From positions 1 to 64,000 of the forward strand of contig JALCSJ010000001.1 in NCBI GenBank assembly GCA_022653215.1: a DNA stretch of 64,000 bases, given 5' to 3'. The translations under genes were made by a program, and so were the position numbers. The notes beneath the pieces are model-generated. The model did no database searches and was not told the DNA's origin. It was given only the letters and a program-made list of their open reading frames with translations. Shown piece after piece: positions 8,277-17,847 of this stretch. Source of the stretch: Acidaminococcaceae bacterium. Lineage in GTDB: Bacteria; Bacillota; Negativicutes; Acidaminococcales; Acidaminococcaceae. Numbering within the stretch: the first letter of the stretch is position 1; each line of letters opens with the position of its first letter.

Positions 8277-9173
8277 ATGTTTTTTGACGATTACGATACA
8301 CCGGTTTTTCGTCCACCCAGTGAAGCAAGGAGTTTTATCTTACGTTTAACCCGTGGCTGCGCACATAATCAGTGTACATTTTGTGCCATGTATAAGGGTG
8401 TGACTTTTAATGTCTGCACCGATGATGAAATCTCTCGGCAGATTGCTATGGCTGCTCAGTACGGCAAAGATTTTGTCAGACGTATTTTCTTGGCAGACGG
8501 AGATGCTTTGGTTCTGCCCACGGAAAAACTTTTAAAAATTTTAGCAGTGTTATACAAAGTCTTTCCTAATTTACAGCGGGTTTCTTCTTATGCAGCTCCC
8601 AAAGATATTCTCAGGAAATCTCCCGAAGAATTAATCAAGCTGAGAGAAGCAGGTCTGAAACTGTTGTACTATGGCCTGGAAACAGGGGACGGAGAATTAC
8701 TGAAAGAAATCAAAAAAGGCGTGACGGCTGAGGAAGCAGTAGAAGCCGGTCAGAAGGTCATTGCTGCAGGCATGAAATTATCTTTGATGGTGATTGCCGG
8801 TTTAGGCGGGGTGAAAGGCTCCCATCGTCATGCTATAGAAACAGCTAAGGCAATTAATCTTATTCAGCCTACTATGCTCAGCATTTTAACTTTGCGACTA
8901 TATAAAGGAACGGAAATGCTGGCTAAATACGAAAATAATAAATTCGAACTTTTGTCACCGGCCGGGTTATGCCGGGAGGCCAGGGAATTCCTCAGCAATG
9001 TAGATATTAAGCCCGGTCACACTATTTTTCGCAGCAACCATGTGTCCAACTATGTACCTTTGGGGGGAACTTTGCCGCAGGATAAAGCAAAGCTCATTAA
9101 GGAGCTGGACGAATCAATTGAACAGTTATCTGATTTAACGGATTGGGAAGTTTACACAAACATGGAGTACTAA
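8277..9173 (+). CDS. Radical SAM protein of unknown specificity
   Basis: A 298-residue radical SAM enzyme. The cluster motif is CAHNQCTFCAMY near residue 30, a Cx4Cx2C spacing rather than the classic Cx3Cx2C. It is followed by the LADGDALVLP strand and a glycine-rich GLETG segment, as in COG1032/Elp3-like radical SAM barrels. There is no B12-binding or obvious C-terminal accessory domain. A GGAGG site precedes the ATG. A TATAAT at 8194-8199 is a plausible -10 box. It is followed 22 bases later by a secreted NlpC/P60 hydrolase gene, with no clear functional link. Confidence 0.8.
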   Translation: MFFDDYDTPVFRPPSEARSFILRLTRGCAHNQCTFCAMYKGVTFNVCTDDEISRQIAMAAQYGKDFVRRIFLADGDALVLPTEKLLKILAVLYKVFPNLQRVSSYAAPKDILRKSPEELIKLREAGLKLLYYGLETGDGELLKEIKKGVTAEEAVEAGQKVIAAGMKLSLMVIAGLGGVKGSHRHAIETAKAINLIQPTMLSILTLRLYKGTEMLAKYENNKFELLSPAGLCREAREFLSNVDIKPGHTIFRSNHVSNYVPLGGTLPQDKAKLIKELDESIEQLSDLTDWEVYTNMEY

Positions 9174-9195
9174 GGCAGGAGGCAAGTTAAGAATC

Positions 9196-9870
9196 ATGAA
9201 ATGGATTAGACACTTAATTGCACTATTTACTGTTAGTTTGTTGTTACTACCCTCGGCAGCTCTGGCCAAAAGTAAAACCCTGAAAGTGGGGGACAAAGGC
9301 TGGAAAGTAAAAACTGTCCAGATTAAACTTAACGATATCGGTTTCAAAACACCTACAACAGGTAAATACACCAAGGATTTGTCCAGACAGGTAAGAAGCT
9401 TCCAAAAGAAATATAAATTGCAGGCTACAGGTGCTGTTGACGACAAGACCTATTATGCCCTACTCCAGGAATCTTTTAAGAAGGAAGGCATCAGAGGTGT
9501 CAGAGGTCAGGATATCGTAAAAACTGCATCTTTGTACAAAGGCGTGCCATATGGATTTGGAGGTACCACCCCCAAATCTTTCGACTGTTCCGGTTATGTG
9601 CAGTATGTGTTCAAAAAGCACAGAGCCATATTACCCAGAACGGCAGATTTGCAATATGAAAAAGGACTCTTCGTTACCCAGAGTCAGTTAAAACCGGGGG
9701 ATTTAGTATTCTTTTCCACTTATGAACCGGGTGCATCCCATGTGGGTATTTACGCAGGCAACGGCAAATTCTGGAATGCCACCTCATCCAGGGGCGTTAT
9801 GCTCTGCGGTCTTAAAGATGATTATTGGCATAAGCATTACTATGGTGCCAAGAGAGTGTTAGTGTCATAA
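9196..9870 (+). CDS. Secreted peptidoglycan hydrolase, PG-binding plus NlpC/P60 domains
   Basis: A 224-residue exported cell-wall hydrolase. It has a signal peptide (about 1-24, ending ALA), then a peptidoglycan_binding_1 domain (about 30-90, with the VKTVQIKLNDIGF repeat), and a C-terminal NlpC/P60 cysteine peptidase domain (about 105-224). The catalytic cysteine is in FDCSGYVQYVF and the histidine in SHVGIYAG. The enzyme should cleave stem-peptide bonds of peptidoglycan. Confidence 0.9.
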   Translation: MKWIRHLIALFTVSLLLLPSAALAKSKTLKVGDKGWKVKTVQIKLNDIGFKTPTTGKYTKDLSRQVRSFQKKYKLQATGAVDDKTYYALLQESFKKEGIRGVRGQDIVKTASLYKGVPYGFGGTTPKSFDCSGYVQYVFKKHRAILPRTADLQYEKGLFVTQSQLKPGDLVFFSTYEPGASHVGIYAGNGKFWNATSSRGVMLCGLKDDYWHKHYYGAKRVLVS

Positions 9871-9896
9871 AGTCCCGAATTAAAGAGAAATGAGAG

Positions 9897-9938
9897 CAGA
9901 GATGCTTCCCGACGAGTGTCCCCAAGAAAGTATCTCTG
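9897..9938 (+). other. Inverted repeat upstream of the AcoR-like regulator gene
   Basis: CAGAGAT (9897-9903) and ATCTCTG (9932-9938) form a 7-bp stem with a 28-base loop between the hydrolase stop and the next gene. No T run follows, so it is more likely a leader structure or operator than a terminator. I recognise no known riboswitch class in it. Confidence 0.3.
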
Positions 9939-9984
9939 TGACGCAGCAGTAATTACTATAGGAAATCGTTTAGGAGGGAATTCG

Positions 9985-11865
9985 ATGATTAGGGAAAAGC
10001 GCAATAAAGAAAAACTAACGGGTTATTACAACAAATTCATTGAAGAAGGAATCTTGGATCCCAATGTTCACCCTTGGATAGCAGAATCTTGGCAAAGATG
10101 CGCTGCCAGAAAACAACCTCATGAAACTTTGCCTAAAGGCCATAAACTCACAAGAGAACAAGTGGCTGAACAACAAAAGCTCCATCAGGAAGTAATTAAT
10201 TATACTGATGGTCTGTTTGAACAAAACAAACAGCATTTTAACTCTCATAACCTTAGCATGCTGCTCATTGATGAAAATGGCTACGTAATCAAAAACTACG
10301 CCCTGCCTTTTTACCAAAGAAGTATCGACGATATTCAGGGTATGCGAGTTTTGGAAGAAGACGTAGGAACCAGCAGTATCAGCATTGCCAGGGGACATGA
10401 TGTACCCTTCTTAATGTTCGGACCGGAAATGTGGATCAGAGAATGTCATTCAGGAGATGCCTGCAGTGCTCCTATTGATGTCAATGGGAAAATCCGTTAT
10501 ATTATTGCCTTTTTCTCTTTAGACCAAAATGACCTTCCTTATGATATGCTTTTGGCGATTTTGCTGACCATGAAATATTCCCTGGAACAATTTTTAACCA
10601 TGCTGGAATATTGGACTGTCTTTGACGTAGTGGCGGCGGAGATGCCTGTTTCCATTTATTGGCTGAATAAAAACGGCACCATTCGTTATTGCAATCCCAA
10701 CGGCAAAAAGCGTCTGGGGGGCAAGGACAAAATGGATGAAGTGTTTTTAAACTATGAACATTTACCTATTGATAAAGCCTTGGGCGGGAAAGCTACCCTG
10801 CGCAAAGAAATTACCTGGATTACTCAGGACAGAACTTATGAGGACGTAACCAGCGTCATGCCCGTAAGAATTTCCGGGCAGGTGGACAGTGTGGTTATCC
10901 TCAGCATGGCAATAGAGGATTTAAAGACTACCATAGCTCACGCTACCGGTTACAATTCACGATACAGTTTATATAGTATGGTAGGAAATTCTGCGGAATT
11001 TTTGGCTTTGCAGCACAAAGCGGCCAGAGTAGCACGCAGTGACAATAATATTTTGCTTCAGGGTGAACCGGGTACCGGCAAGCAACGGTTAGCTCATGGT
11101 ATTCATCAGGCTAGTCCCAGAGCTGCCGCACCTCTTATCACAATTCGTTGTCAAGAAGGTCCTATGAGTGCCTTGGAAGATGAGTTCTTTGGTTCCGGGG
11201 ACCCAGGTTCAGGTTCCGGCAATGGAAAACTGGCCTTGGCAAACGGTGGAACTTTGTTCCTGGACGAGATCGAAAAATTACCTGTAGCCATGGGGGACAA
11301 AGTAGCTGATGCTATAATTAATGGCATAGTAGACAAAGATACAGGACGTAAGAGAAAACTTAATGTCCGTATTATTGCGGCCTGCGATTCCAACTTGAAG
11401 CGCTTAACGGACAAAGGCTTGTTCTCTGCCAATCTTTATGCGGTAGTTCTCGGCACCACCATGCGGGTTATACCTCTAAGAGAACGTAAAGAAGACGTAG
11501 AAATTATTGCTAATCATATCTTGACAGAAATGGCTGCCAGACATAATATGCCGGCTAAAAAACTGGCACAGTCTGCTTTGAATTTGCTGAACAACTGTAC
11601 ATGGCCAGGCAATATTAAACAGCTCCAGGGTGTTATTGAGCAGGCATTTTTCCATACAGCCGGCGGTAATATTGAAGCAGAGAACATTAAGCTTCCCGGT
11701 GACAAGACTATGGAAAAATCCTGGAAACATGATAAGGAAGCCTTTATTGCCGTATGGAAACAGGCCGGCGGCAATATCAGCAAGCTGGCAACTATGTTAG
11801 ACGTAAGTCGTGTTACTTTATATCGTTATTTGAAAAAATATAATTTAGGACCGGAGAAAAAGTAA
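9985..11865 (+). CDS. AcoR-like AAA+/Fis-family transcriptional regulator lacking the GAFTGA motif
   Basis: A 626-residue regulator with an N-terminal GAF-type sensory region, a PAS-like segment (about 210-290), a bacterial enhancer-binding type AAA+ domain and a C-terminal Fis-type helix-turn-helix (about 585-622). Walker A (GEPGTGK, 360-366) and Walker B (LFLDE, near 427) are intact. The sigma-54 contact loop that should read GAFTGA is replaced by a glycine/serine-rich stretch (GSGDPGSGSGNG), and the sensor II WPGNVRE motif reads WPGNIKQ. It may therefore not activate sigma-54 polymerase in the usual way. The ATG at 9985 is chosen over an upstream in-frame GTG because a TAGGAGGG site sits just before it. 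Confidence 0.82.
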   Translation: MIREKRNKEKLTGYYNKFIEEGILDPNVHPWIAESWQRCAARKQPHETLPKGHKLTREQVAEQQKLHQEVINYTDGLFEQNKQHFNSHNLSMLLIDENGYVIKNYALPFYQRSIDDIQGMRVLEEDVGTSSISIARGHDVPFLMFGPEMWIRECHSGDACSAPIDVNGKIRYIIAFFSLDQNDLPYDMLLAILLTMKYSLEQFLTMLEYWTVFDVVAAEMPVSIYWLNKNGTIRYCNPNGKKRLGGKDKMDEVFLNYEHLPIDKALGGKATLRKEITWITQDRTYEDVTSVMPVRISGQVDSVVILSMAIEDLKTTIAHATGYNSRYSLYSMVGNSAEFLALQHKAARVARSDNNILLQGEPGTGKQRLAHGIHQASPRAAAPLITIRCQEGPMSALEDEFFGSGDPGSGSGNGKLALANGGTLFLDEIEKLPVAMGDKVADAIINGIVDKDTGRKRKLNVRIIAACDSNLKRLTDKGLFSANLYAVVLGTTMRVIPLRERKEDVEIIANHILTEMAARHNMPAKKLAQSALNLLNNCTWPGNIKQLQGVIEQAFFHTAGGNIEAENIKLPGDKTMEKSWKHDKEAFIAVWKQAGGNISKLATMLDVSRVTLYRYLKKYNLGPEKK

Positions 11866-11892
11866 GAGATATTATCAGAGGGGGATATTAGT

Positions 11893-12531
11893 TTGCGTCT
11901 GAGAACCAATCCTCGCAGGCTGGCAGCTCTTTCCGATTATGAAGGGAAAGAACTGCTTAGCGGTGAGATAGAAAAATATAAAGGTAAATGGCGGCACTTG
12001 TTGGGAGATAAACCTTTGGCCCTGGAAATCGGCTGTGGCAAAGGGGCGTTCATTACCGGCATGGCAGCTCTTCACCCGGAGATAAACTTTTTGGGGATAG
12101 AATCCCAAAAGGAAGTTTGTTATTATGCTGTGAAAAAAATTCGGGAGCAGAAACTTACCAATGTTAAAATAATTTTTGGCAATGCGGTAAATCTCTGTGA
12201 CTGGTTTGACACAGCAGAAGTGGCGAAACTTTATTTAAATTTTAGCGACCCATGGCCTAAGGCCAGACATGCTAAACGCCGGTTGACCTATAGAACCTTT
12301 CTCAGTCAGTATAAAAGAGTCTTAGTACCTCAGGGACACCTGCGGTTTAAAACTGACAATGATGGATTATTTGCTTTTTCATTGGAAGAGTTTCAAGAAT
12401 TTGGGCTGAAGTTTATTGCTCAAACTACAGATTTGCATCATTCTGCTTATGAAAATGAAGTCCAGACGGAATACGAAAAACGTTTCAGTGGTCTGGGTAA
12501 GAATATTAATTTTTGTGAAGTTGTTTTTTAA
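11893..12531 (+). CDS. trmB: tRNA (guanine-N7-)-methyltransferase
   Basis: Methylates G46 of tRNA using SAM. The 212-residue protein has the SAM-binding EIGCGKG motif (about 46-52), the LGIESQ acidic loop and the family signature FSDPWPKARHAKRR, followed by RLTYRTFL. A TTG start is used with a good AGAGGGGGA ribosome binding site. It follows the regulator gene closely, with FtsW/RodA downstream. Confidence 0.93.
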   Translation: MRLRTNPRRLAALSDYEGKELLSGEIEKYKGKWRHLLGDKPLALEIGCGKGAFITGMAALHPEINFLGIESQKEVCYYAVKKIREQKLTNVKIIFGNAVNLCDWFDTAEVAKLYLNFSDPWPKARHAKRRLTYRTFLSQYKRVLVPQGHLRFKTDNDGLFAFSLEEFQEFGLKFIAQTTDLHHSAYENEVQTEYEKRFSGLGKNINFCEVVF

Positions 12532-12545
12532 GGGAGTACAAATAA

Positions 12546-13745
12546 ATGCAGAAACGTTTTTTGTTCTGGGATAATCCCCGGGATGCAGTACTGACTATAG
12601 TTCCTTTGCTTATGCTGCTTGGTGCCGTGAATGTATTCAGCGCCAGTTTTGTGGTAGCTGAGGCTATGTTTGGCAGCGGCTATCATTATTTAGGACGTTA
12701 TGTTGGTTACGGCTTGCTAGGCCTCATAGGTGTCTATTTTGTAGGCTGGAAAGTTAATTATCACAAGGTATTGGGACATGGACAAAAGCTTTTTTTCCTT
12801 ATGTTTTTTTTGCTTTTGGCAGTTGATTTATTCGGCAAAGCCGCCAAAGGAGCACAGAGATGGCTGGTGTTTGGGGGCTTTTCCTTCCAGCCTTCCGAAT
12901 TCGTTAAGCTGGCGGTAATTATTTTAGGAGCACGTTATTTAGGAAATTTAATGGAGAGAAAAACTACTCCCCATTTATTCAAGCTGAATGTTAATATGGC
13001 TTTTATGGAAGCGGCAGTTTTGGCTGTGATGGTTCTGGTACAGCCGGATATGGGCACCGCTTCTATTATTATGGGTCTCATGATTGTTCTCTATATTATA
13101 GCCGGACTACCTATTAAAGAAGTTATTGTTTTGTTGGGAGGCTGCTTTTTATTTGCTATTGCTGCTATTATTAAGGCACCCTATCGCTTAAACAGAGTAT
13201 TGATTTGGCTGAATCCTTGGGCCGACCCCCAAGGCAACGGTTATCAAGCTGTCCAGTCTTTTGTTTCCATTGGCAGCGGCGGCTGGTTTGGTAATTCTTT
13301 TGGTATGGGCACAGGAAAGTTTTTCTTTTTGCCGGAGGCTCATACAGATTTTGCTTTTGCCATTTTCTGCCAGGAATGGGGTTTCCTGGGAGCCGTAGGT
13401 CTTATTGTTATGTTCTTGATTTTGGCCATGGCTATTTTTAGAATTGGCCAAAGCACTACCAGCAAAGAAGGTTTTTTACTGGTGGCCGGGCTCAACTTTT
13501 TAATCGTAGGACAGGCTTTTGCCAATATGGCTATGGTCTGTGGTATTTTGCCGGTTATAGGGGTACCTCTTTCTTTCATCAGTTACGGCGGTACTTCTTT
13601 GCTTGCTACTTTGGGAGCAGTAGGACTGGTGGTTGCTATTTATAACGACGAAGTTAAACTGGCTAAAAAGCGGGCAGCCAGTAATGAAATACCAAGCTGG
13701 AACAATATCCGCAGACCTTTCAGACCCGGGAGGTGGAACAAATGA
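12546..13745 (+). CDS. SEDS-family peptidoglycan polymerase (FtsW/RodA-like)
   Basis: A 399-residue polytopic membrane protein of the SEDS family (glycosyltransferases that polymerise lipid II). Conserved features include the KGAQRWL motif, the QPDMG motif, and the GTGKFFFLPEAHTDFAFAI loop, with a C-terminal GGTSLLATLGAVGL helix. It is paired with the downstream PASTA-containing transpeptidase, as for FtsW-FtsI and RodA-PBP2 couples. I cannot decide between the division and elongation forms from sequence alone. Confidence 0.88.
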   Translation: MQKRFLFWDNPRDAVLTIVPLLMLLGAVNVFSASFVVAEAMFGSGYHYLGRYVGYGLLGLIGVYFVGWKVNYHKVLGHGQKLFFLMFFLLLAVDLFGKAAKGAQRWLVFGGFSFQPSEFVKLAVIILGARYLGNLMERKTTPHLFKLNVNMAFMEAAVLAVMVLVQPDMGTASIIMGLMIVLYIIAGLPIKEVIVLLGGCFLFAIAAIIKAPYRLNRVLIWLNPWADPQGNGYQAVQSFVSIGSGGWFGNSFGMGTGKFFFLPEAHTDFAFAIFCQEWGFLGAVGLIVMFLILAMAIFRIGQSTTSKEGFLLVAGLNFLIVGQAFANMAMVCGILPVIGVPLSFISYGGTSLLATLGAVGLVVAIYNDEVKLAKKRAASNEIPSWNNIRRPFRPGRWNK

Positions 13746-15814
13746 TCAGAAGACCATCTCATAGGGTTTTGAGTTTTAAAGAAACTTTGGCTAAGAAAAG
13801 AACAGGAAAAGACTTTACTCTGAATGACAGCAAAAAACGGACCGGAGTAATGGGCTATGTGATTCTTATAGTTGTTTTGGTTATTATGGGCAGATTGTTC
13901 TGGCTGCAGATTGTCAAAGGCGGGACTTTGGGAAGGGAAGCTATAGCCCAGATAATGGGTGAAAACGTAGAAATCTCACCCCGGGGCAGTATTGTGGACA
14001 GAGACGGAGAAGAACTGGCCGTAAGTATTATCAGCAAATCCCTCTATGTGGATCCTCAGGAAATGGATGATAATCCCGAGCAGTGGGGCAGAGGCAAGCA
14101 GCCGGTGAGAGATCCCAGACAGGTTGCCGCAGAAAAACTGGCACCGGTTTTGGGCATAAAAGAAGAAGAATTGCATGAATGCTTTGCCAATCCGGACCGG
14201 CGGTTCGTCTGGGTAAAAAGAACTTTGGAGCCGGAGGTGGCTTCTCAGGTAGCAGAGGTCATTAAAGAAAATAAGCTTAGCGGTTTTCATTTTCAGGAAG
14301 AAAGCAAGCGTTATTACACGAAAAATAAACTGGCGGCTCAGGTATTGGGTTTCGTTGGTACTGATGATAAAGGATTGGAAGGCATTGAAGCCTCCATGGA
14401 CAAATACATAAAAGGCAAAGCAATCAAGCAGGGCAATTTCTTTGATGCCAGAGGCAACCGTATGGGTCAGTCCGGCATGAATGAAGTGGAAACGCCTAAG
14501 ATGAACACCGTGTATCTGACTATTGATGCTAAAATGCAGTTTATATTGGAAAAGAGTTTGGACGAAGCTATTGCTAAAACCCATGCAGCCAGTGCTGCAG
14601 CCATACTTATGAATCCTAAAACCGGTGAAATTCTCGGGATGGCCAACCGGCCGACTTTTGACCCTAACAAATTTTCCCAGGCTGCCCCTGAGGCTTTTAT
14701 GAACAGGTCAGTAGCTATTATTTATGAGCCCGGTTCAGTTTTTAAACCTATTATGGGTTGTGCAGGACTAATGGAGGGAGTTATTACTCCTACCACAAAA
14801 TTCAATGATTTAGGTTCTATCGACGTAGGTGGCCGCCGGATTCGCAACTGGGATGGTCAGGGCCTGGGGATGGTAACCTTTACGGATATTATTAAATATT
14901 CCCTGAATACAGGTATGGCCAGTCTGGGCTTGAAACTAGGCGGCAAGCGGGAAACAGAGTATGCGAAAAAATTTGGCTTTGGCTCTCCTACGGGCAGTGA
15001 TATTCCCGGGGAAGAAGCAGGTATTCTCTACAATCCGGATGACATGGTTCCTTCTGATGTTGCTACCATGGGTATTGGTCAGGGTATTGCTGTATCTCCT
15101 CTGCAAATGCTTAGGGCTATTTGCGCTATTGCCAATGGCGGAGAATTATTAAAGCCTTACATTGTTAAAAAGGTGGAAAGCCCTGACGGAAAAATTCTTC
15201 AGGAAGGGCAGAAACAAGTGGTACGCACGGTAATTACTCCGGAAGTTGCCGAGGAAATGCGCGGCATGATGGAGAAGGTTGTTTCCGAAGGGGGCGGTAA
15301 AACTGCTCAGATTAAAGGCTATAAAATCGCCGGAAAAACAGGTACAGCCGAAAAATTATCTCCTAACGGCGGTTATATTCCGGGAGTGTATATTGCTTCT
15401 TTTGTAGGCTTTGTGCCCAGTGACGATCCCCAATATGCTATGCTTATTATGCTGGATTCACCTAAGGGGGCGTTTTACGGGTCACAAGTATCTGCACCTA
15501 TTTTCCGTGATACCCTTCAGCAGATATTAGTTGCCAAGGGTATTCAGCCCAGTGATTCCAAGGGACTGCCTACAGTGGAATCTCTCCAGCGGAAGGATTC
15601 CGGCCCAACTACTTTGCCCCAGCTGACTATACTGGACGATGGCAAAGTTAAGTTGCCCAATTTGGCAGGTTATAGTATGCGCAGTATTGCAGAAGTATTA
15701 CAGCAAGGGAAGCTTGCTTTAGTTCCCCGGGGCAGCGGTATTTCCTGGCAGCAAAAACCCGGACCCGGAGCGACCTTGTCAGAAGGCGACACCGTAGAAG
15801 TTTGGTTTAAATAG
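13742..15814 (+). CDS. Penicillin-binding protein 2/FtsI-type transpeptidase with PASTA domain
   Basis: A 690-residue class B penicillin-binding protein that cross-links peptidoglycan, probably with the SEDS partner encoded just upstream. One membrane helix (about 40-60) is followed by the dimerisation domain and a transpeptidase domain with catalytic SVFK (Ser332, Lys335), SLN (387-389) and KTG (532-534). A PASTA domain (about 630-690) closes the protein. The ATG at 13742 is preferred over an in-frame GTG at 13733 because the GGGAGGTGG ribosome site overlaps that GTG. The gene overlaps the SEDS stop codon by 4 bases. Confidence 0.9.
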   Translation: MIRRPSHRVLSFKETLAKKRTGKDFTLNDSKKRTGVMGYVILIVVLVIMGRLFWLQIVKGGTLGREAIAQIMGENVEISPRGSIVDRDGEELAVSIISKSLYVDPQEMDDNPEQWGRGKQPVRDPRQVAAEKLAPVLGIKEEELHECFANPDRRFVWVKRTLEPEVASQVAEVIKENKLSGFHFQEESKRYYTKNKLAAQVLGFVGTDDKGLEGIEASMDKYIKGKAIKQGNFFDARGNRMGQSGMNEVETPKMNTVYLTIDAKMQFILEKSLDEAIAKTHAASAAAILMNPKTGEILGMANRPTFDPNKFSQAAPEAFMNRSVAIIYEPGSVFKPIMGCAGLMEGVITPTTKFNDLGSIDVGGRRIRNWDGQGLGMVTFTDIIKYSLNTGMASLGLKLGGKRETEYAKKFGFGSPTGSDIPGEEAGILYNPDDMVPSDVATMGIGQGIAVSPLQMLRAICAIANGGELLKPYIVKKVESPDGKILQEGQKQVVRTVITPEVAEEMRGMMEKVVSEGGGKTAQIKGYKIAGKTGTAEKLSPNGGYIPGVYIASFVGFVPSDDPQYAMLIMLDSPKGAFYGSQVSAPIFRDTLQQILVAKGIQPSDSKGLPTVESLQRKDSGPTTLPQLTILDDGKVKLPNLAGYSMRSIAEVLQQGKLALVPRGSGISWQQKPGPGATLSEGDTVEVWFK

Positions 15815-15826
15815 TCCGTCCCCATT

Positions 15827-15882
15827 GGTGCCAGGCACTTTTGGTGACATTTGACCCATCGGTGCCAGGCACTTTTGGCGAC
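15827..15882. repeat. Two-copy REP-like palindromic repeat
   Basis: A 22-base unit containing the odd palindrome GTGCCAGGCAC occurs at 15827-15848 and 15861-15882 with a single mismatch and a 12-base gap. The sequence resembles the GTGCCTGGCAC-type repetitive extragenic palindromes seen in many bacteria, some mobilised by REP-associated Y1 transposases. No such transposase is present in this window. Confidence 0.6.
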
Positions 15883-15940
15883 GCGAATGAGATTCGGCAG
15901 AATTATTGCTTCCTAGAGATTTTGGCTTTATTTGAGTTAC

Positions 15941-15969
15941 TGGTCAAGAATACACAAAAGTAGTACAAT
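15941..15969 (+). promoter_or_regulatory. Probable fhs promoter
   Basis: TGGTCA (15941-15946) and TACAAT (15964-15969) are spaced by 17 bases and lie about 45 bases upstream of the fhs start, which has an AGAGAGGTG ribosome site. Confidence 0.5.
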
Positions 15970-16015
15970 AAGAATATTAGTGGCTTAACCACGTAAAATT
16001 AGAGAGAGGTGCAAT

Positions 16016-17686
16016 ATGTTATCTGATATTGAAATAGCTCACAAAGCAAAGATGCTTCCCATTACGGAAATAGCGAAAAAATTGGGTATTGAAGAAAAAG
16101 ATATTGAACTCTATGGTCGTTATAAGGCAAAATTGTCTTACGATTTAATCCGTAGGTTAGCAAAAAAGAAAAACGGTAAATTAGTTTTGGTTACTGCCAT
16201 TACTCCTACACCTGCAGGAGAAGGCAAATCCACCACAACAGTAGGTCTGGCTGATGGCTTGGCAAAAATCGGTGAAGATGTTATTGTTGCTCTGAGAGAA
16301 CCATCTTTGGGACCTGTATTTGGCATTAAGGGCGGTGCTGCCGGTGGCGGCTATGCTCAGGTTGTTCCCATGGAAGACATTAATCTCCATTTTACCGGTG
16401 ATTTTCATGCCATTACTTCTGCGCATATGCTCTTGTCTGCTATGCTGGATAATCACATTCAGCAAGGCAACGAATTAAATATTGACCCCAGACGGATTGT
16501 CTGGAAACGGGTTGTAGATATGAATGACCGTGAACTTCGTCAAATCGTAGTTGGGTTAGGGGGCAAAGCTCAAGGCGTTCCCAGACAAGATGGTTTTGAC
16601 ATTACTGTGGCATCAGAAATTATGGCTATCCTGTGCTTAGCAGACAGCCTTCATGATTTGAAAGAACGTTTAAGCAAGATTATTGTGGCATATGATTTTA
16701 AGGGCAATCCTGTTACCGCCGGTCAGCTCCATGCTCAGGGCGCTATGGCAGCTCTCTTGAAAGATGCCATTAAACCTAATCTGGTTCAGACTTTAGGCAA
16801 TGTACCTGCTATTATTCACGGAGGACCTTTTGCCAATATAGCTCATGGATGCAACAGCGTTATGGCTACCAAAGCTTGCTTGAAACTGGCTAAATACACT
16901 GTTACGGAAGCCGGATTCGGTGCTGACCTAGGTGCAGAAAAATTCTTCGATATTAAATGCCGTTTCGCCGGATTAAAACCTAATGCAGTTGTTTTAGTGG
17001 CAACAGTCCGTGCTTTAAAAATGCACGGCGGTGTACCCAAAACTGACCTCAAGAAACCTAATGTAGCCGCTTTGAAAAAGGGCTTGGCTAATTTAGGCAA
17101 ACATATTCAAAACTGCCAGAAATATAATGTGCCTGTAGTTGTGGCTATTAATATTTTTGCTGATGATACCAAGGAAGAATTGTCCACTGTTTATAAATAC
17201 TGTGCCAAACACGGTGTTCATGTTGCCCTTTCCGACGTATTCGCCAAAGGGGGCGAAGGCGGCGTAGAACTGGCTAAGGAAGTAGTTAAATTAGTCGAGA
17301 GCGGTAAAGCCAAATTCAAACCTTTGTATGCTGACAAGCTGCCTTTAAAGAAAAAGATTGAAAAAATTGCCAAAGATATTTATGGCGCTGATGGGGTTAA
17401 TTACGAAAAGAAAGCAGAAAAAGCTTTGGCTGAATTTGAAAAATTAGGTTATGGTCATATGCCTATCTGCATGGCTAAAACTCAGTATTCTTTATCTGAT
17501 AATCCTGCTTTGCTGGGAGCACCTAAAGGTTTTAAAATTACCGTTAAAGATGCCAGAATATCTGCCGGCGCAGGTTTCGTAGTCGTGCTTACCGGTGACA
17601 TTATGACTATGCCCGGTCTGCCTAAACATCCTGCTGCAGAAAATATTGATGTGGACGATAACGGGGTAATTTCCGGATTGTTCTAA
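16016..17686 (+). CDS. fhs: Formate-tetrahydrofolate ligase
   Basis: Makes 10-formyl-tetrahydrofolate from formate, ATP and THF, entry to the folate one-carbon pool. The 556-residue length is normal for the enzyme. The P-loop-like [11 protein letters not shown] motif is at 65-74, followed by the conserved [20 protein letters not shown] block and the [19 protein letters not shown] segment. A folD-like gene follows after a hairpin, fitting a one-carbon gene pair. Confidence 0.97.
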   Translation: MLSDIEIAHKAKMLPITEIAKKLGIEEKDIELYGRYKAKLSYDLIRRLAKKKNGKLVLVTAITPTPAGEGKSTTTVGLADGLAKIGEDVIVALREPSLGPVFGIKGGAAGGGYAQVVPMEDINLHFTGDFHAITSAHMLLSAMLDNHIQQGNELNIDPRRIVWKRVVDMNDRELRQIVVGLGGKAQGVPRQDGFDITVASEIMAILCLADSLHDLKERLSKIIVAYDFKGNPVTAGQLHAQGAMAALLKDAIKPNLVQTLGNVPAIIHGGPFANIAHGCNSVMATKACLKLAKYTVTEAGFGADLGAEKFFDIKCRFAGLKPNAVVLVATVRALKMHGGVPKTDLKKPNVAALKKGLANLGKHIQNCQKYNVPVVVAINIFADDTKEELSTVYKYCAKHGVHVALSDVFAKGGEGGVELAKEVVKLVESGKAKFKPLYADKLPLKKKIEKIAKDIYGADGVNYEKKAEKALAEFEKLGYGHMPICMAKTQYSLSDNPALLGAPKGFKITVKDARISAGAGFVVVLTGDIMTMPGLPKHPAAENIDVDDNGVISGLF

Positions 17687-17705
17687 TTTAAGACACTGTT
17701 AAACA

Positions 17706-17745
17706 ACACGCCTAATTCATGACTAAGGTCACGAGTTAGGCGTGT
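17706..17745. terminator. Perfect-loop hairpin between fhs and folD
   Basis: ACACGCCTAA (17706-17715) pairs with TTAGGCGTGT (17736-17745). The arms continue inward (TCATGAC with GTCACGA, one mismatch) to a TAAG tetraloop, giving a stem of about 18 bp. No clear T run follows on the plus strand, so it is a weak terminator or an RNA-stability element. Confidence 0.5.
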
Positions 17746-17847
17746 AGTATTATACTGCCGAATAGTTTATAATATTAGATATAGAGAGGACCGACTTTTT
17801 GTGTTCCACCAGCCTTTTAAATTTCAAGTAACCACGGAGGTCAAGTA

